From Antedon mediterranea (Eukaryota; Echinodermata; Crinoidea; Comatulida; Antedonidae), in NCBI RefSeq assembly GCF_964355755.1, contig NC_092674.1:26526001-26590000 (forward strand): a DNA stretch of 64,000 nt, given 5' to 3'. Of this stretch, positions 1 to 12,261 are shown one piece after another. Position 1 is the stretch's first letter. The number at the start of each line of letters is the position of its first letter. The notes below the pieces were generated by a model, which made no database searches, had not been told where the DNA came from, and saw nothing but the letters and a program-made list of their open reading frames with translations. Both the position numbers and the translations under genes were made by a program.

Positions 1-204
1 CAACAGTACCTATTACACTGTGTGACATGTTTAATGTACCTGACCTACTCATCTCATGTTTGACCTCATTATCTTTCATTTTCTCTGGTTCATGCAAAGG
101 TCAAACTCCAATGCATTACTGTACCTTTCTGTCATGCAACTTTTATACATTAGATCGGAATGACTGAGCGGTGACAATGTGACATAAGTATTGCCTGCTG
201 CAAG

Positions 205-345
205 TAATTCACTTCAATGTAACCTAGTGACAATTCAAATTATAATGTCATGTACCGTTAGCATATCTTGCAAGTAATGTCACCTATAATGACAATTCAA
301 ATGTCATGTACCTTTGGTGTAAGTTAGTTTATAATTGAAATAGCT
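205..345. repeat. imperfect tandem duplication (two units)
   Basis: Two diverged copies both begin TGCAAGTAAT and both contain GACAATTCAAAT followed by ATGTCATGTACC. The second copy lacks part of the first. Function unknown; it looks like a simple local duplication. Confidence 0.5.
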
Positions 346-3119
346 GGTGACAATGTGAAATTGTCATAGCCTGTATGGATTAAGAGTGACATATTTTGTT
401 CAGAAGTTAGCAAATAATTCAATTGATAATTAGACAATTATCACAGAGACATTATTTTATTTGTTACCATCAAAAATGTCATTGTAAGAATAGAATATTT
501 TTATGTCAAAAATTAATGTAACCAATATAGCACTGCATGTTTAGTTTTAGCGGGAATTAATAAAAAAATGTTATGAGTGAGGTGAAGGAATTTTGATCTT
601 TAAAGATAGGAGATGGGGACATCCCTATAATATAGTTGAATTGAGGGTGGTATGTTTATATAGAGTGCCATGCTATAAAGTTTTATACATACAGTAAAAG
701 AATGTTTGTACAGAAATACTGTAGACTAAGCTTGAATGAGATAACTATAAACGCATTATTTGCCAACATGCATACAGTAGCTGAGCTCACGGATTTAAGG
801 TCCCACCTACAGTAGCCTAAATGTTGAGGAATACAATGGATAAGAAGTAGGGGTTGTTCAGTTCAGCACTTCATTTTACTAGGCCCCTTCCAGTTCTAAA
901 ATCTTATCTGCCACTGGTATTAGAGAATTATCAAGTACAGTAGAGTATTATAATTAGGAATTGTATACAATTCTTTACGTTAAACCAGAGATATGTACAT
1001 GTGCTGGTTTAAAATAATTATATACAGATACTTAATATAAAACCAGATGAACATTTTTCGAACATAATTAGGACATGCATTCGTAAATTTAGCGCATCAT
1101 TCATTAGTCTAGGTCTGGACTATCATTCCAGATTACTCATCTCTAAAAAATTTCAACCAGTTAATTGATTATACCTGTGCCTGCCAAAACTGTGATTTTA
1201 ACTAAAGGTCAGTTTTAACGCAAGTTGTTAAACTTTTATTGATAGAATTGTCTAAGCAATGGGAAAGTGTTGAATACCTCCATCAAGGTGCCATTTACTG
1301 TCATTAAACTTGCTAATTAACCCTATGAAATCTTCCATTAACGACATCTCAGATATCTAATGCATTTGCTTTGTGTTAATAAAGCCCACCCAGTACGGCC
1401 TGTATGTAGAATACTTTCACTTAAGATGCCATGCTCCTGACATAAACTTTGTAAAGTATTGTAAACAAAAACACTCTGTTTCTCTTGTTTATTTCATCAG
1501 TAGGTTTGTTATGATGGAGTTTGCCAGAAATAGTTGTGTCTTGTCTATCTGAATAGGTCATAATCATCTAAATATTCTGGCAACCAGGACGGGTTTAAGA
1601 TACCACCGAGTTCAAGATACCGGTAAATGTCTACCTCAAGTGTACAGCTAGATAATTAATGACATCTTCTTGCAGATTTTGTTTTTAAAATTTTTATTAT
1701 CAGGAAAATTAACAAATTAATTATGATCTCACCAGCATATATGTACTATGGTTGGTAAGTTTCAAGGAAATTTTTTTCTTTTTTGATTGTAGAGATAATT
1801 TAGGGTATTTTGAAGGGGTGGGATTTGTGGACCATAGGGAAGTTAAAACAAGATTGTTTTTTTCTTACTCTCTCATAAGTACACACAATGTTGCTTTGAA
1901 CGAGTAAGCTATGCACGAAATAGTACTACAACATTTTTATTCACAGACATTCTTAAAATTGTTTGTTTTGTATAAAAATTTAAGATAACTGAAGATAGTG
2001 TGACTTGAATTAAGAATTTTGAAAATGAAAATTGATTGTCCATTTTGTAGTGGCATGAGAATGGTACCATTACCCATCTGTCTTGAAAGATATCCCATGC
2101 TACCCCACAATGGGAATTATGGAATTTTGAACTTTTCCTTTACACATTGTAGCTTACAGTAGGCCTACTTTTGTTCAAGTTACCACTGTCCAGGTGTAGT
2201 GGAAAAAGTTCCCCAGGACGATTGATAAATGATATATATTTCCTCTTCACTGTAGCCTTTGCATTGTGGTATTAATATTACATATCAGATGATATTTTAT
2301 AATTCATAACTCTTTCAGATATCAAAATACTTAGCAATTTAATATTTTTCTTTGATATCAAGATCCCAAAACTTGGCGTGGTAACAAATTGTATTTATTT
2401 TGTCGAAAATTGATGTTTATTCGTTATATATAATTATTTTACTTAATGTATAATTCTTTTGGGACACTCCTATTAAGGGGATCCCTGTGGAATAAAGAAA
2501 GGGCAATATTTGTTATGGCCAACCTCAGTGGACCTATATATAGAAAACACTGTGTTACTATATAGGTGTCTATAATGGAGTTACTATAATTTTGGTGTGA
2601 GTCGGTGTGGGAGGCTGTACGATGAGGTAATTTTAGGTGCCAAATGATGAGGACAATTCTTCTACCCACTATAACAAATAAATAAACCAAATCATCAGTG
2701 TACAAGATGCCCATTGTTGGAGAAACTTCTATTGCTAAACAAAGAATATAAACTTCGAAAAACATTCATGATCTTTATTTTATGATCTACAATACAAATG
2801 TAGTTAAAAATTACTATTAATTATTAGCTATCAGTCCTAAAATATTTCCACCCACTATAACAAAAATAAACCAAATGAATATACATTGTTGTTGTACAAC
2901 ATTGCTCATTGTTTCAGAAATGTTGGTTGTAATTAATAAAAACAAATTTTGTATAAACTTTGTGTATTTTTTTTTTAAACCATAAAAATACAGTGTTGCT
3001 ACCTTTGCAGTAAACTTAATAAAACATTGTGTGAACTTTTAGTCAACCACCAACCAGAGTAGAAAACAGTAGGGCAAGTTGCTACTGTACAGTATGTATA
3101 ATGGGCACTTTGTAGAGGA

Positions 3120-4381
3120 AGGAGGTCTGATGAGAAGAGAAGTGGTGTGATGAGGTAGACGATGGGATGAGGGAGGCTGTGCGATGATGTATGTAGTTGG
3201 TGAGGGAGGCTGTGCGATGATGTATGTAGTTGGTGAGGGAGGCTGTGCGATGATGTATGTAGTGTGGTGAGGTAGACGATGGAATGAGGGAGGCTGTGCG
3301 ATGATGTACGTAGTTGGTGAGGGAGGCTGTGCGATGATGTATGTAGTGTGGTGAGGTAGACGATGGGATGAGGGAGGCTGTGCGATGATGTATGTAGTTG
3401 GTGAGGGAGGCTGTGCGATGATGTAGGCTGTGCAATGATGTAGGCTGTGCGATGATGTAGGCTGTGCGATGATGTATGTAGTTGGTGAGGGAGGCTGTGC
3501 GATGATGTATGTAGTGTGGTGAGGTAGACGATGGAATGAGGGAGGTTGTGCGATGATGTATGTGGTGTGGTGAGGGAGGTTGTATGATGAGGAAGGCATT
3601 GCGCTGATGTATGTAGTGTGGTGAGGTAGACGACGGAATGAGGGAGGCTGTGCGATGATGTATGTGGTGTGGTGAGGGAGGTTGTGTGATGAGGAAGGCA
3701 TTGCGATGATGTATTTAGTGTGGTGAGGTAGACGATGGAATGAGGGAGGCTGTGCGATGATGTATGTGGTGTGGTGAGGTAGACGATGGAATGAGGAAGG
3801 CATTGTGATGATGTATGTAGTGTATTGAGGTAGACTATGGAATGAGGGAGGCTGTGCGATGATGCATGTGGTGTGTTGAGGGAGGTTGTGTGATGAGAAA
3901 TGCATTGCGATGATGTATGTAGTGTGGTGAGGTAGACGACGGAATGAGGGAGGCTGTGCGATGATGTATGTGGTGTGGTGAGGGAGGTTGTGCGATGATG
4001 TATGTGGTGTGGTGAGGGAGGTTGTGTGATGAGGAAGGCATAGGATGATGTACAGTATGTAGTGTGGTGAGGTAGACAACGGAATGAGGGAGGCTGTGTG
4101 GTGAGGTAGACGATGGAATGAGGGAGGCATTGCAATGATGTATGTAGTGTGGGGAGGTAGACGATGGAATGAGGGAGGTTGTGCAATGATGTATGTGGTG
4201 TGGTGAGGGAGGTTGTGTGATGAGGAAGGCATAGGATGATGTATGTAGTGTGGTGAGGTAGACGATGGAATGAGGGAGGCTGTGCGATTATGTATGTGGG
4301 GTGGTGAGGCAGGTTGTGTGATGAGGAAGGCATTGCGATGATGTATGTTGTGTGGTGAGGTAGACGATGGAGGCTGTGCGA
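3120..4381. repeat. 51-bp G/T-rich minisatellite, left part
   Basis: The array is built of variants of a unit of about 51 bp composed of GAGGTAGACGATGGAATGAG, then GGAGGCTGTGCGATGATG, then TATGTAGTGTGGT, with units that drop or repeat sub-blocks. The + strand is almost free of C runs, so the minus strand reads without stops in more than one frame and gives long artificial frames (489 and 481 codons at 2999-4484) of repeats such as SSHSLPHQLHTS. These are not genes: the same array is open in overlapping frames and the residues merely restate the DNA unit. The array resumes at 5090 after the foldback insertion. Confidence 0.9.
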
Positions 4382-5089
4382 GGGTATTGCTAAACCCCGC
4401 AAACCCCTGCACACCTCCAAAAAAACATAGCAAACCCCATCGAACCAACATAAAAGTGATTGAATCATGTATTGTACAACCCACTGGGTATATCCATGTA
4501 AAAAAAATATTATATTTTTACTGTTAACTAATTATTTTTTGGGGTAAAACATCATTTTTTGGTCAAAAATGATTGCTAAACCCTGCAAACCTCCAAAAAA
4601 TATACCAAACCCCACCAAACCAACATAAAAATGATTGAATCATGTAGTGTACAACCCACTGGGTATATCCATGTAAAAAATATTAAATTTCTACTGTTAA
4701 CTACTTATTTTTTAGGTTTAGCAATCATTTTTGACCAAAAAATGATGTTTTACCCCAAAAATAAGTTGTTAACAGTAGAAATTTTTTTTTTTTTTTACAT
4801 TGATATACCCAGTGGGTTGTACACTACATGATTCAATCACTTTTATGTTGGTTCGGTGGGGTTTGCTATATTTTTTTGGAGGTTTGCAGGGTTAAGCAAT
4901 CATTTTTGACCAAAAAATAATGTTTTACCCCAAAAATAATTAGTTAACAGTTAAAATGTAATATTTTTTTTACATGGATATACCCAGTCGGTTGTACACT
5001 ACATGATTCAATCACTTTTATGTTGGTTCGGTGGGGTTTGCTATGTTTTTTTTTAGGTTTGCGGGGGTTTGCGGTGTTTAGCAATACCC
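4382..5089. mobile_element. 708-bp foldback DNA transposon with 8-bp target duplication
   Basis: The element begins GGGTATTGCTAAACCCCGC and ends with the reverse complement of almost the same sequence. It is flanked by CTGTGCGA at 4374-4381 and again at 5090-5097, an 8-bp target-site duplication. Inside are four related modules of about 180 bp, two in forward and two in reverse orientation, so nearly the whole element can fold into a hairpin. Each module carries the blocks TGATTGAATCATGTA, CAACCCACTGGGTATATCCA and ACTGTTAACTA. No transposase is present. An 8-bp duplication is usual for hAT and P-type elements, but the ends do not identify the superfamily. Short frames inside (60 and 66 codons) are shadows. 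Confidence 0.85.
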
Positions 5090-5165
5090 CTGTGCGATGA
5101 TGTATGTAGTGTGGTGAGGGAGGTTGTGCGATGAGGGAGTCGACGTGGGAGACTGTTGGATGAGG
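5090..5165. repeat. 51-bp minisatellite, right part
   Basis: Continuation of the array at 3120-4381 after the transposon, starting CTGTGCGATGATG and fading after GAGGGAGTCGACGTGGG. It shows that the foldback element inserted inside one repeat unit. Confidence 0.85.
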
Positions 5166-6654
5166 TAGGTAAAAGGTTTAGCTATCTGTGTAGGTGCATA
5201 ATACCTATTTCTGTGAATGTTTTCTTAGGAATTGATTAAAAATGCTTCTTGTGTGTGGGTGGCAACATACAGTACAGTATTATGTTGTGACTGTTACAAA
5301 AATATGTTTGTAGGTTTTGTTTGCAAGGCTACAGGTGAATGACTGGCTTGAAGGCTACAAAAGCAACCAGGGAACAACTTGAGAACACCTCATAAAGAGT
5401 TAATGAACTTAAAAAGTGCAAAAAACATGATAATGTTCAGTAATTACAACCCTTTAGCTATCACAACACATGCATTTACACTGATGGACACATCAAGGAT
5501 ATTTTCCAGTGATTTTCTTCATTTTACTTTGAGCTATTAGGTACCGGTACCTTCTCACTGGGCTCAAATCCAAAACCTTTACTACATCACTGCCTAAAGA
5601 TATTTATACTACATTAATAATAATTTGCATTTTAATAAGCATGGATTGTACCTTAATTCTTCCTGGTATTCCTAGGTACCTTGCTGGATAAGGCTCTAGA
5701 TAATTTAAGCTGAATATGCATCGAGATCTCGATACAGGCTTTTAGACTTCTATTTTTGTCATGTTTTTGTAGACTGTATTCTTACATATTGTATGTACAC
5801 TTCATGTGCTTAGAAACTTCGGATGAAATTGTGAACAAATTAGAAAAACTCAATTTATTCAAAAAGATTTTGATGCTTTAAAATAAAATTTAATGACAAA
5901 AAAGATTGACGTTTTGGAACCATCATGGAACCATTCTCAAGAACAAGTGAGTAAAATTAACAACTAAACAAAATGCAAAGTACAAATGGGTGAAAGAAAG
6001 ATAATAACATCTTACAAATAAAAACATCATTTTTGTTGTGTCCAAAATAGAGCATCATCATCTACCTCATCAGATTGATCATTATTATTTTTCTCCTCCT
6101 TCATTTCCTCAAACTTCATTTACTTGTTTTTTATTGTCTTTACCTATCTTCTCATCTCATCATCATAAATTATTTTCAAAGAATGTTATTAAAATGAGCA
6201 TTTTATTAAATGAGCATTCTTTTGGTGAGTACAGTTAAAACCAATGGTTTGGTATTGTGCAATGAAATATGATAGAATGTATGAGTAAATACCACTAATG
6301 AAAATGAATGCGCAGTATGTAAATTCTGTTTCTGAGGTTAAATGATAAAGATATTGATGAGGAGTGATATCAATACTGATGATTGATAAGTCTAGACAAT
6401 GTCTTCTAAAGGAGCAATAGTCATCATCATCCAATGTGTGTAAAATTAGTGTGAATAAATTAGCTGTATTTTTTCTTGGCAGCTGAAAATTCCAGTTAGA
6501 TTTCATTTTAAAAGAAATGAAATGATTGGATGATGGAATCACAATTTGCTAATATTTTTTGACCAATAGGTTTTCATGAATGTAGCTAGAAGTTTAGGGG
6601 GAAGAAAATGTAAGTTCGAGGGTGATACAAAATAAACAATTTTAGAGAAGGGTG

Positions 6655-7022
6655 AAATGAAATGTATTTGTATTTATCTATTTCTTCTTTATACTGGGGA
6701 CCTCTTCATAAAAGACTAATCTCCCTAAGGAGCCAATATAAAGACAAACAAACAGTTACAAAGTTTAAAGACAAAACACAAGATAAAAACACACCAGGAA
6801 CCCCTGTTAAGATTACCCCCTATTAATTAATAGCATTCCAGGTTTTGGTTTAAAAAAAGTTTTCTAATGTTCCAGTTATTTCTCGCTCTTCGAAATAGAC
6901 TATTTTAATTTAAAATACCAAATTCTATTCTACAAAACACATCACATTATCCGGATGAATTAATTAACCAATTTCATGTTCGCCTTGTTGTGTTCATGAC
7001 AATAAAGATTTATCTTATCTTA
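6655..7022 (+). mobile_element. retroposon 3'-end-like remnant
   Basis: The segment TTCTTTATACTGGGGACCTC with following AAAGACTAATCTCCC is repeated in related form at 61618-61768. The stretch ends with ATGACAATAAAGATTTATCT followed by short TTATC-type repeats, a form typical of 3' ends of CR1/L2-like LINEs and SINEs that borrow their tails. No reverse-transcriptase frame is readable. Confidence 0.35.
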
Positions 7023-7640
7023 TGTTATTTAGTCTTCATCCCCTTATTCAAAACTTGGCATCCATGTTAAATTGTAAAATTATAAATTGTATTAAATAGG
7101 GTAATTGTCACTAAATTGGAATCGTCTTTTTAGGAAAATGCAACTGTTTTATGGATAAATAAGTCGTCCCTTTAGTATTTTGGTTGTCAATCCCAAGTTT
7201 AAATACAATCTATCAAACATTTTACTAATATTGCAAGCAATATCAAACCAGTTAACTTAATTGCGGACCAAGGATATCACTGATTTAATTGTCGATACAA
7301 TGGTAGAGAATTATCAATTGTAAACTATTAAATATGTTTGGGACAGCTTTAAACTGAGGAGGTGGTCTTTTGCATTTTCATTTGTCGTACAGTATTTATA
7401 AAAATATTACATTATTTTCTTTCTTGACATCTTATTTATTTATAATGTCCAAGTTTATGTTGGTTTTAGCCTGAATTTGTTGACAACAATATTATTGTAT
7501 CATCAGTCCGTCTATCCCTGTAGTCTAATTCTTTACATCTTTAATTTCACTATAGTGTGGTAGCTTGTAATGGTTTAATTCTTGGATTCATGGCTATTCT
7601 ATTTATTGACCAGGTCAAAGTTGACTATTTTACAAAAAAA

Positions 7641-7990
7641 CAGTAATACCCCTATTAAGAGGACATGTTTGGGAATTACCCAAAAAAGTGACTCAATAAG
7701 GGATTCTCTTGCATAAGTGTTAGCCGTATTTATGTTATTGCCCCTCATTCATTTAAAGCTTGGTTCCCACTAGAGACAAAACACAAGGATGTAACGTAAC
7801 GTAAGTGATTTTACCAATCACAAGCGATGGATTATTTGAACAGTGGCTTCTCATGGGTCAACTCGCGTGCGCTGCGCGTACGTCCTTGCGGTGCGTCCTG
7901 CTTTACTACTGCCAAAACTGTTCTTTTAAAAGGGCAACCCCTAAATAGAGATTTCTAAATAGAGATTTCCCAAAAGAGGGGTTCTACTAT
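7641..7990. mobile_element. small inverted-repeat element, AATAGG family
   Basis: The left end (CAGTAATACCCCTATTAAGA) and the reverse complement of the right end (AGTAGAACCCCTCTTTTGGG) form an imperfect inverted repeat. The right part holds two copies of TAAATAGAGATTTC. The interior includes a G/C-rich stretch around 7865-7900. The CCCTAAATAG motif is the same one expanded into minisatellites near 22.5, 50.2 and 58.0 kb. Confidence 0.4.
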
Positions 7991-8241
7991 ATCAGATATC
8001 TTTTCAATCATTAATTAACCATTATTAAATTTTTAAATAAATCACAATTTTATCAAGGGATAGGATAAGGTAGAAATGTCCGCATCCAGAAATAATCATG
8101 ATTACCCCACGGATTGGATCCGGTCATTATATCTACATTTATTCGTATAAATTATAATGTGAAATTAACTATCTCGCCTATCATGGCTTCAAATCTCAAA
8201 TACCTACTTAATACTGGACTTCATAAGATCCGAATGACCAA

Positions 8242-8249
8242 TGACGTCA
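8242..8249. promoter_or_regulatory. perfect CRE next to CCAAT
   Basis: TGACGTCA is the full palindromic CREB/ATF site and is immediately preceded by CCAA (reading ACCAATGACGTCA). It lies 1.2 kb upstream of the candidate first exon at 9479. A promoter role is only a possibility; no TATA box or initiator can be tied to it. Confidence 0.2.
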
Positions 8250-9478
8250 ATGTTTAGGGTTGTTGAGGCGATTCCATCGCTGGAAATAATCTTTGGGAAA
8301 ATTTGGGATTAAATTACCATTGGATTTTTTATGAAGGAATATTTAAGGATTCTTTAGGGTACAGTATAAATTTAATTTTAAATTATATTTAAAGATCAAT
8401 TTAACAAAAATGTAAATACTGCTGACACCAAATAATCAAAATCTACAATGTAATCAGAAGTTCCTTTTCCAGAAACCAAAGCATTTTTTTTTGTACAAAA
8501 AGAATAATAAAGCCTACAATAGGCATTAAATTTGTCCATATTTTTTCATTTTTATATGGTACAACTGTACGGCATAATAGTAAAATCGAAGTTCTACATT
8601 AATTTATTCTATTGAACATAAAAAAAAGTACAGGTTCTCTCAATAAAAACATTGCTCTCTGAAGGTTGGATTTAACACCTTATTATTTGCCTTTATAATC
8701 AACCAAATTTGTTCTTTATGAAAAAAGATTAAAGGAAATTAACTTCTTCGATACGGTATTAGATATTGAACAAAAATTTGTGAAACTGATTTAGAAACTT
8801 ATTATTTTGTAGTTTTGTACAAGATTGTATCTTGTGTAATTTGTTATTTTTTTGTTCATATCATCGTTGTGAATCTCATTTTTTTTAAAAGATTAATTAT
8901 AGATAAGGTTTGAATCGGAACAGTGTACTGTTTGTAACCCATTGCTTGTCTAATTTACGTACCTGAATATTGTCATAACTGCGTAACATTTCTGTGACAA
9001 GCAGTGAGGGCCCGCCTCTTACTTTTTTACCTCTTAAAATGCAAAATAGTACAAAGCTTTGAAAAGAATACATAGTTTGAAATTAAGGTATTTTTTAGTA
9101 AATTTCAGAATATGCTCTTTGTAGGCTAAAACTCTGTCTAAAACTTAATGTGTTGTCATATCCCTACCATATTTGGGCATATCACTACCATAGTACCATA
9201 TCACTTTTTTGTCATCAATTTATAAATTATTGAATATTGTTTGTTTAACATTATTAATTGTTTATATAAATTCTTACATATTGAAAAAGGTTAGTGACCA
9301 TTAAACTGGTTGACCTTTCTTGACCTATTACCTAGGACCATTTAAGTTATTGGGTTGGAATTGGATGTAAATAAATTAAATTGAATCTGTTAAAAGCTTT
9401 CATTTAAGGAGATGTAGCAAAGAAGACCAGTGGAAATTGTACAAAATATGTATACAGAAAGTTGTAATAATAGCAATT

Positions 9479-9548
9479 ATGGATTTTAATTGTTGTAATG
9501 GTACTAATGTGGCTGTTGGAGCCTTAGGATATTATCCCAATATGAAAG
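9479..9548 (+). CDS. candidate alternative first exon A, DLC1-like Rho GAP
   Basis: This short frame starts with ATG and reads MDFNCCNGTNVAVGALGYYP then NMK before a consensus donor (AAAG|GTAAGC). The exon would end in phase 1, leaving a single G. Joined to the SAM exon at 35414, the G completes GAA (Glu), giving ...NMK-EIEASE. The frame has no stop between 9395 and the donor and no earlier ATG in it. Vertebrate DLC1 and STARD13 are known to use several short alternative N-termini in front of the SAM domain, so such an exon is expected somewhere upstream. Nothing in the peptide itself is recognisable. A 23-codon open frame with a good donor can arise by chance in 35 kb, so confidence is modest; the intron to the SAM exon would be 25.9 kb. 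Confidence 0.4.
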
Positions 9549-10055
9549 GTAAGCTAATAGCAATACAGGCCTGCTCTATCCCCAATGATGTTATAGAGTG
9601 ACTTCTAGTTAAATTTAAATAAACTCTCTGGCTCTGATTTTTTACTATATATTTTGTTAAGTCAAGATTCCAGTAGGACCTGTTCGGACTTTACAATTTA
9701 GGTTACACATATAATTGAGTTTAAAATCTAAACACAGCCATAGACTAAATTTTTCTTGTGCACCTCCAAACTTGTTGTATGTTTTGAATCTGTTCCCATC
9801 TCAAACCCTTCCAAATATGGTCATTGTGTGTGGACGACTTTCCATATTTTCCATAGGGTACAATACATCCTGTGAAAGGTGCCCTCTAGTGAGAGTTACA
9901 GTATCAATAATACCAACATCGTAATTTCTTTTTTTATAGTAGGCCTACCACCCGACTCTCTGCCCTATACTGATATCTCTACATATCACACTTTGTGTAT
10001 TGCAATAGGCAAGTTCTGTAATTATAGTATAATATGATCACGTATCACTGTATTA

Positions 10056-10135
10056 CTGAATGTTATGGTTAAGGTTAAGGCCCATGATACAGGTGTCACA
10101 TGTGATTCATATGTGACACTGTATTACAGAATTTG
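10056..10135. repeat. dispersed repeat with short palindrome
   Basis: CATGATACAGGTGTCACATGT is followed by ATTCATATGTGACAC, so GTGTCACAT and ATGTGACAC form an inverted repeat. A related segment (CATGATACATGCGCCACATG then ACACTGTATTAC) occurs near 54260-54300, marking a dispersed family. No coding content. Confidence 0.4.
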
Positions 10136-11319
10136 CCAATATTACTGGATACAGTACCGAGAATTTTCTAAATCCCTAGGAAGCATTGCAACAAACACGA
10201 CAAACATTGTTCACATGTCAACAAAGTAATCAAATTATTTTACCAAAAAAAATCAATTTGCCATCTATCAAATAAAGAAAAGCATCTAACAAATAAAAGA
10301 TGATTTATTTCTTGCCTTAAGAAAAGCAATCAACACTGTAGATCTGAATTTATAGTATAATATAACTGTAGCCACTTCATAAATTATGATATTTTTGTAA
10401 TTTAATATCATCCTGGTTTGACATTCTAGCTCTTATAACTATATTTGATACATCTGCAAAAAAATGCCGAGCTACTGTGGCAGACTTTGCAACGGAAATT
10501 TGTTTATTTTATTTTTCCATAATATTATATACAAAGTTCAAGATGTACAGTTACGTTATAGTTATGATATTTCTTATGAGCGTGGTCAAGCGTTGATATA
10601 AATGAAAAGCGTGCAATAATTATGACAATTTTATAATTTTTACTAAATTTGGCCAGAAGGTATGAAGGTGTGTGTGGTCGGTTATGGCATTCGTGACTTT
10701 TAAACTCCGGTATATCATCACTACAGTCGTTACTTTAATGCCTTAAGCTTTGGTCTCAATTCTTAGCAAAAATATTTATCTTCTCTAAAGGAAAGTCTTG
10801 ATTATAAGTCATTTCTGACCTAAATATTCTGTTATAATTTCTGGGGAATAGTTCTTAAGGCATTAAATGGCTCTGCACAGATGTCAGAAGTATCTTGGTT
10901 TCTCAATTTTAAAAACTTCGGAGAATACTAACTAGGTAATATTGTTTATACCACATGATTGGTAAGTTAAATTTTATTATATTGAAGTATATTATTATTA
11001 TTATAAATATTGTTGTTCTTTTTGTTTGTTTAAGTTTCTTACGCATCCAACTGAGAAAACTCACAGGATGGATAAACTCTTTTATAATGTATCGTGCTTA
11101 CAAACTAAGTCTCATTTGAGGCTTAGGGAGTGGAGTTGAAATAGTTGTACATAGTTATAAGCCTGGCACTAGGTCAGGATGGAACCATGGAACTAGGTTA
11201 AGATTGAACCCTGGACCTTGGGATTGGAAGGCAAGCATGCAGATTGGTACATGGTTTTAGTACAATACTAAAATATTTGGGATTTTTAAGCGAGTATTGT
11301 TGAAGACTCCTATCACTAA

Positions 11320-12220
11320 GGGTATGTTCAGACTCACGGAGTTACGGTGGAGTTATCTACGCAAGGCGTACGGTAATCCGTGGCGTTAAAAGTCAAGGTG
11401 TTCAGACACAACGATTAGCATTCCAAACGTCTTGCGTTTAAAGCGGAAGTTCCGTCATACCGAAACGGCCGATGGGATACATACACACAATAAAACAACA
11501 ACAGAGCTGAGAGTGACACGCGCGAAAGTTTACAACACTAGCTAGGCCTAGCAATATAAAATACAATGTTACCTTCAAATGTAATGGTTTTTTTTGCCAA
11601 TTTTTTTGCAAATCCTTACAGAATCATCGAACATAATTATTACACGGACAATGACTTTGCCATTATTTGTATGATTTTAATTAATTTTGTGAAATCATGT
11701 CGCCGACGCCAACTTCGTCAGGAAGAATTTTGCAGTTTAGATGCAATTTCTTTAAAAACAGCCATCTTGTTGCCGGCGCTAGCTTTCCAATTTCTAATTT
11801 CTATCTTGTCTATAAATTCAGGGCTGCCCCATAATGAAATCAAATCAGCCACTTCTGTACTTTTCCATGTAACACGTTTCATTTTAATTCGAATGTTGCT
11901 GTTGATCTAGGCTAGCTCGAGGAATAGGCTATATCAAAGAACTTCTTTGGCTATATTGTTTTGCTATTAAAAAAAACCTCGCGAATAGACTGCTGCTAAT
12001 TGCGGTCGTGTCTTTTCATTGGCTGACGTTGACCGGAGGTTGAAATCACTGATGCATCAATGGATTAGCCTTATGAAATCTACCCTCTCCCGCTGGAGTT
12101 ATTAACGCCACTGGCGCGGAGTAACAGCTCCCTAACGCTAATCCGCGGCATGGTTCAGACACAAAAATTTGTACGCCGCGTACATAACTCCACCGTAACT
12201 CCGTGAGTCTGAACATACCC
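11320..12220. mobile_element. PIF/Harbinger-like element, 901 bp
   Basis: The two ends are exact inverted repeats for 37 bp, beginning GGGTATGTTCAGACTCACGG, and the element is flanked on both sides by TAA (11317-11319 and 12221-12223). A 3-bp TWA target duplication and GGG-starting ends are characteristic of PIF/Harbinger transposons. The interior contains a broken Myb/SANT-like gene on the minus strand but no DDE transposase, so this is a non-autonomous derivative. The subterminal GTACGC/GCGTAC motifs near both ends may be protein-binding sites; that is inference. A 5S-headed SINE starts about 40 bp downstream. Confidence 0.85.
11640..11882 (-). pseudogene. broken Harbinger Myb/SANT-like DNA-binding gene
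   Basis: Reading the minus strand from ATG at 11882 gives MKRVTWKSTEVADLISLWGS, then a Lys/Glu-rich segment with the core MAVFKEIASKLQN. This is the pattern of the Myb/SANT-like DNA-binding domain of Harbinger accessory proteins: a Trp-x-x-x-Glu-Val first helix, LISLWG, then FKEIA in the second helix. A TGA at 11718-11720 interrupts the frame. The same frame continues after it with RSWRRRHDFTKLIKII, resembling the third helix with its conserved Trp, up to a TAA at 11640-11642. In autonomous Harbingers this protein helps bring the transposase to the nucleus and the ends. Here it is short, has an internal stop and has no partner transposase, so it is a relic. The overlapping + strand 114-codon frame is a shadow. 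Confidence 0.65.
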
Positions 12221-12261
12221 TAAAGTAGATGTTGTTGCATGTCATGATCATATGCCTCTTT

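Larger units (their letters stand above)
1..9478. other. 5' non-coding region (intergenic or 5' intron)
   Basis: No convincing coding exon was found on either strand. It holds an imperfect duplication near 205-345, a fragment of the AATAGG-type element near 2455-2600, the 51-bp minisatellite with its foldback insertion (3120-5165), a LINE/SINE-tail-like segment (6655-7022), a small inverted-repeat element (7641-7990), a CCAAT-flanked perfect CRE (TGACGTCA, 8242-8249) and a degenerate MITE-like stretch near 9127-9205. The remainder is AT-rich sequence in which nothing stands out. Whether this lies outside the DLC1-like gene or within a longer 5' intron cannot be decided from sequence alone. 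Confidence 0.6.

Noticed and set aside
2999-4484. Two overlapping minus-strand frames of 489 and 481 codons
   Set aside because: They read through the 51-bp minisatellite in different frames; the residues simply repeat the DNA unit and no start context, domain or splice structure supports a gene.
10944-10951. ATG ATT G before GTAAGT, phase-compatible with the SAM exon
   Set aside because: Only two codons; such short matches (also near 1748 and 17223) are expected by chance.
11566-11910. 114-codon + strand frame inside the Harbinger-like element
   Set aside because: It is antisense to the recognisable Myb/SANT relic and has no motif of its own.
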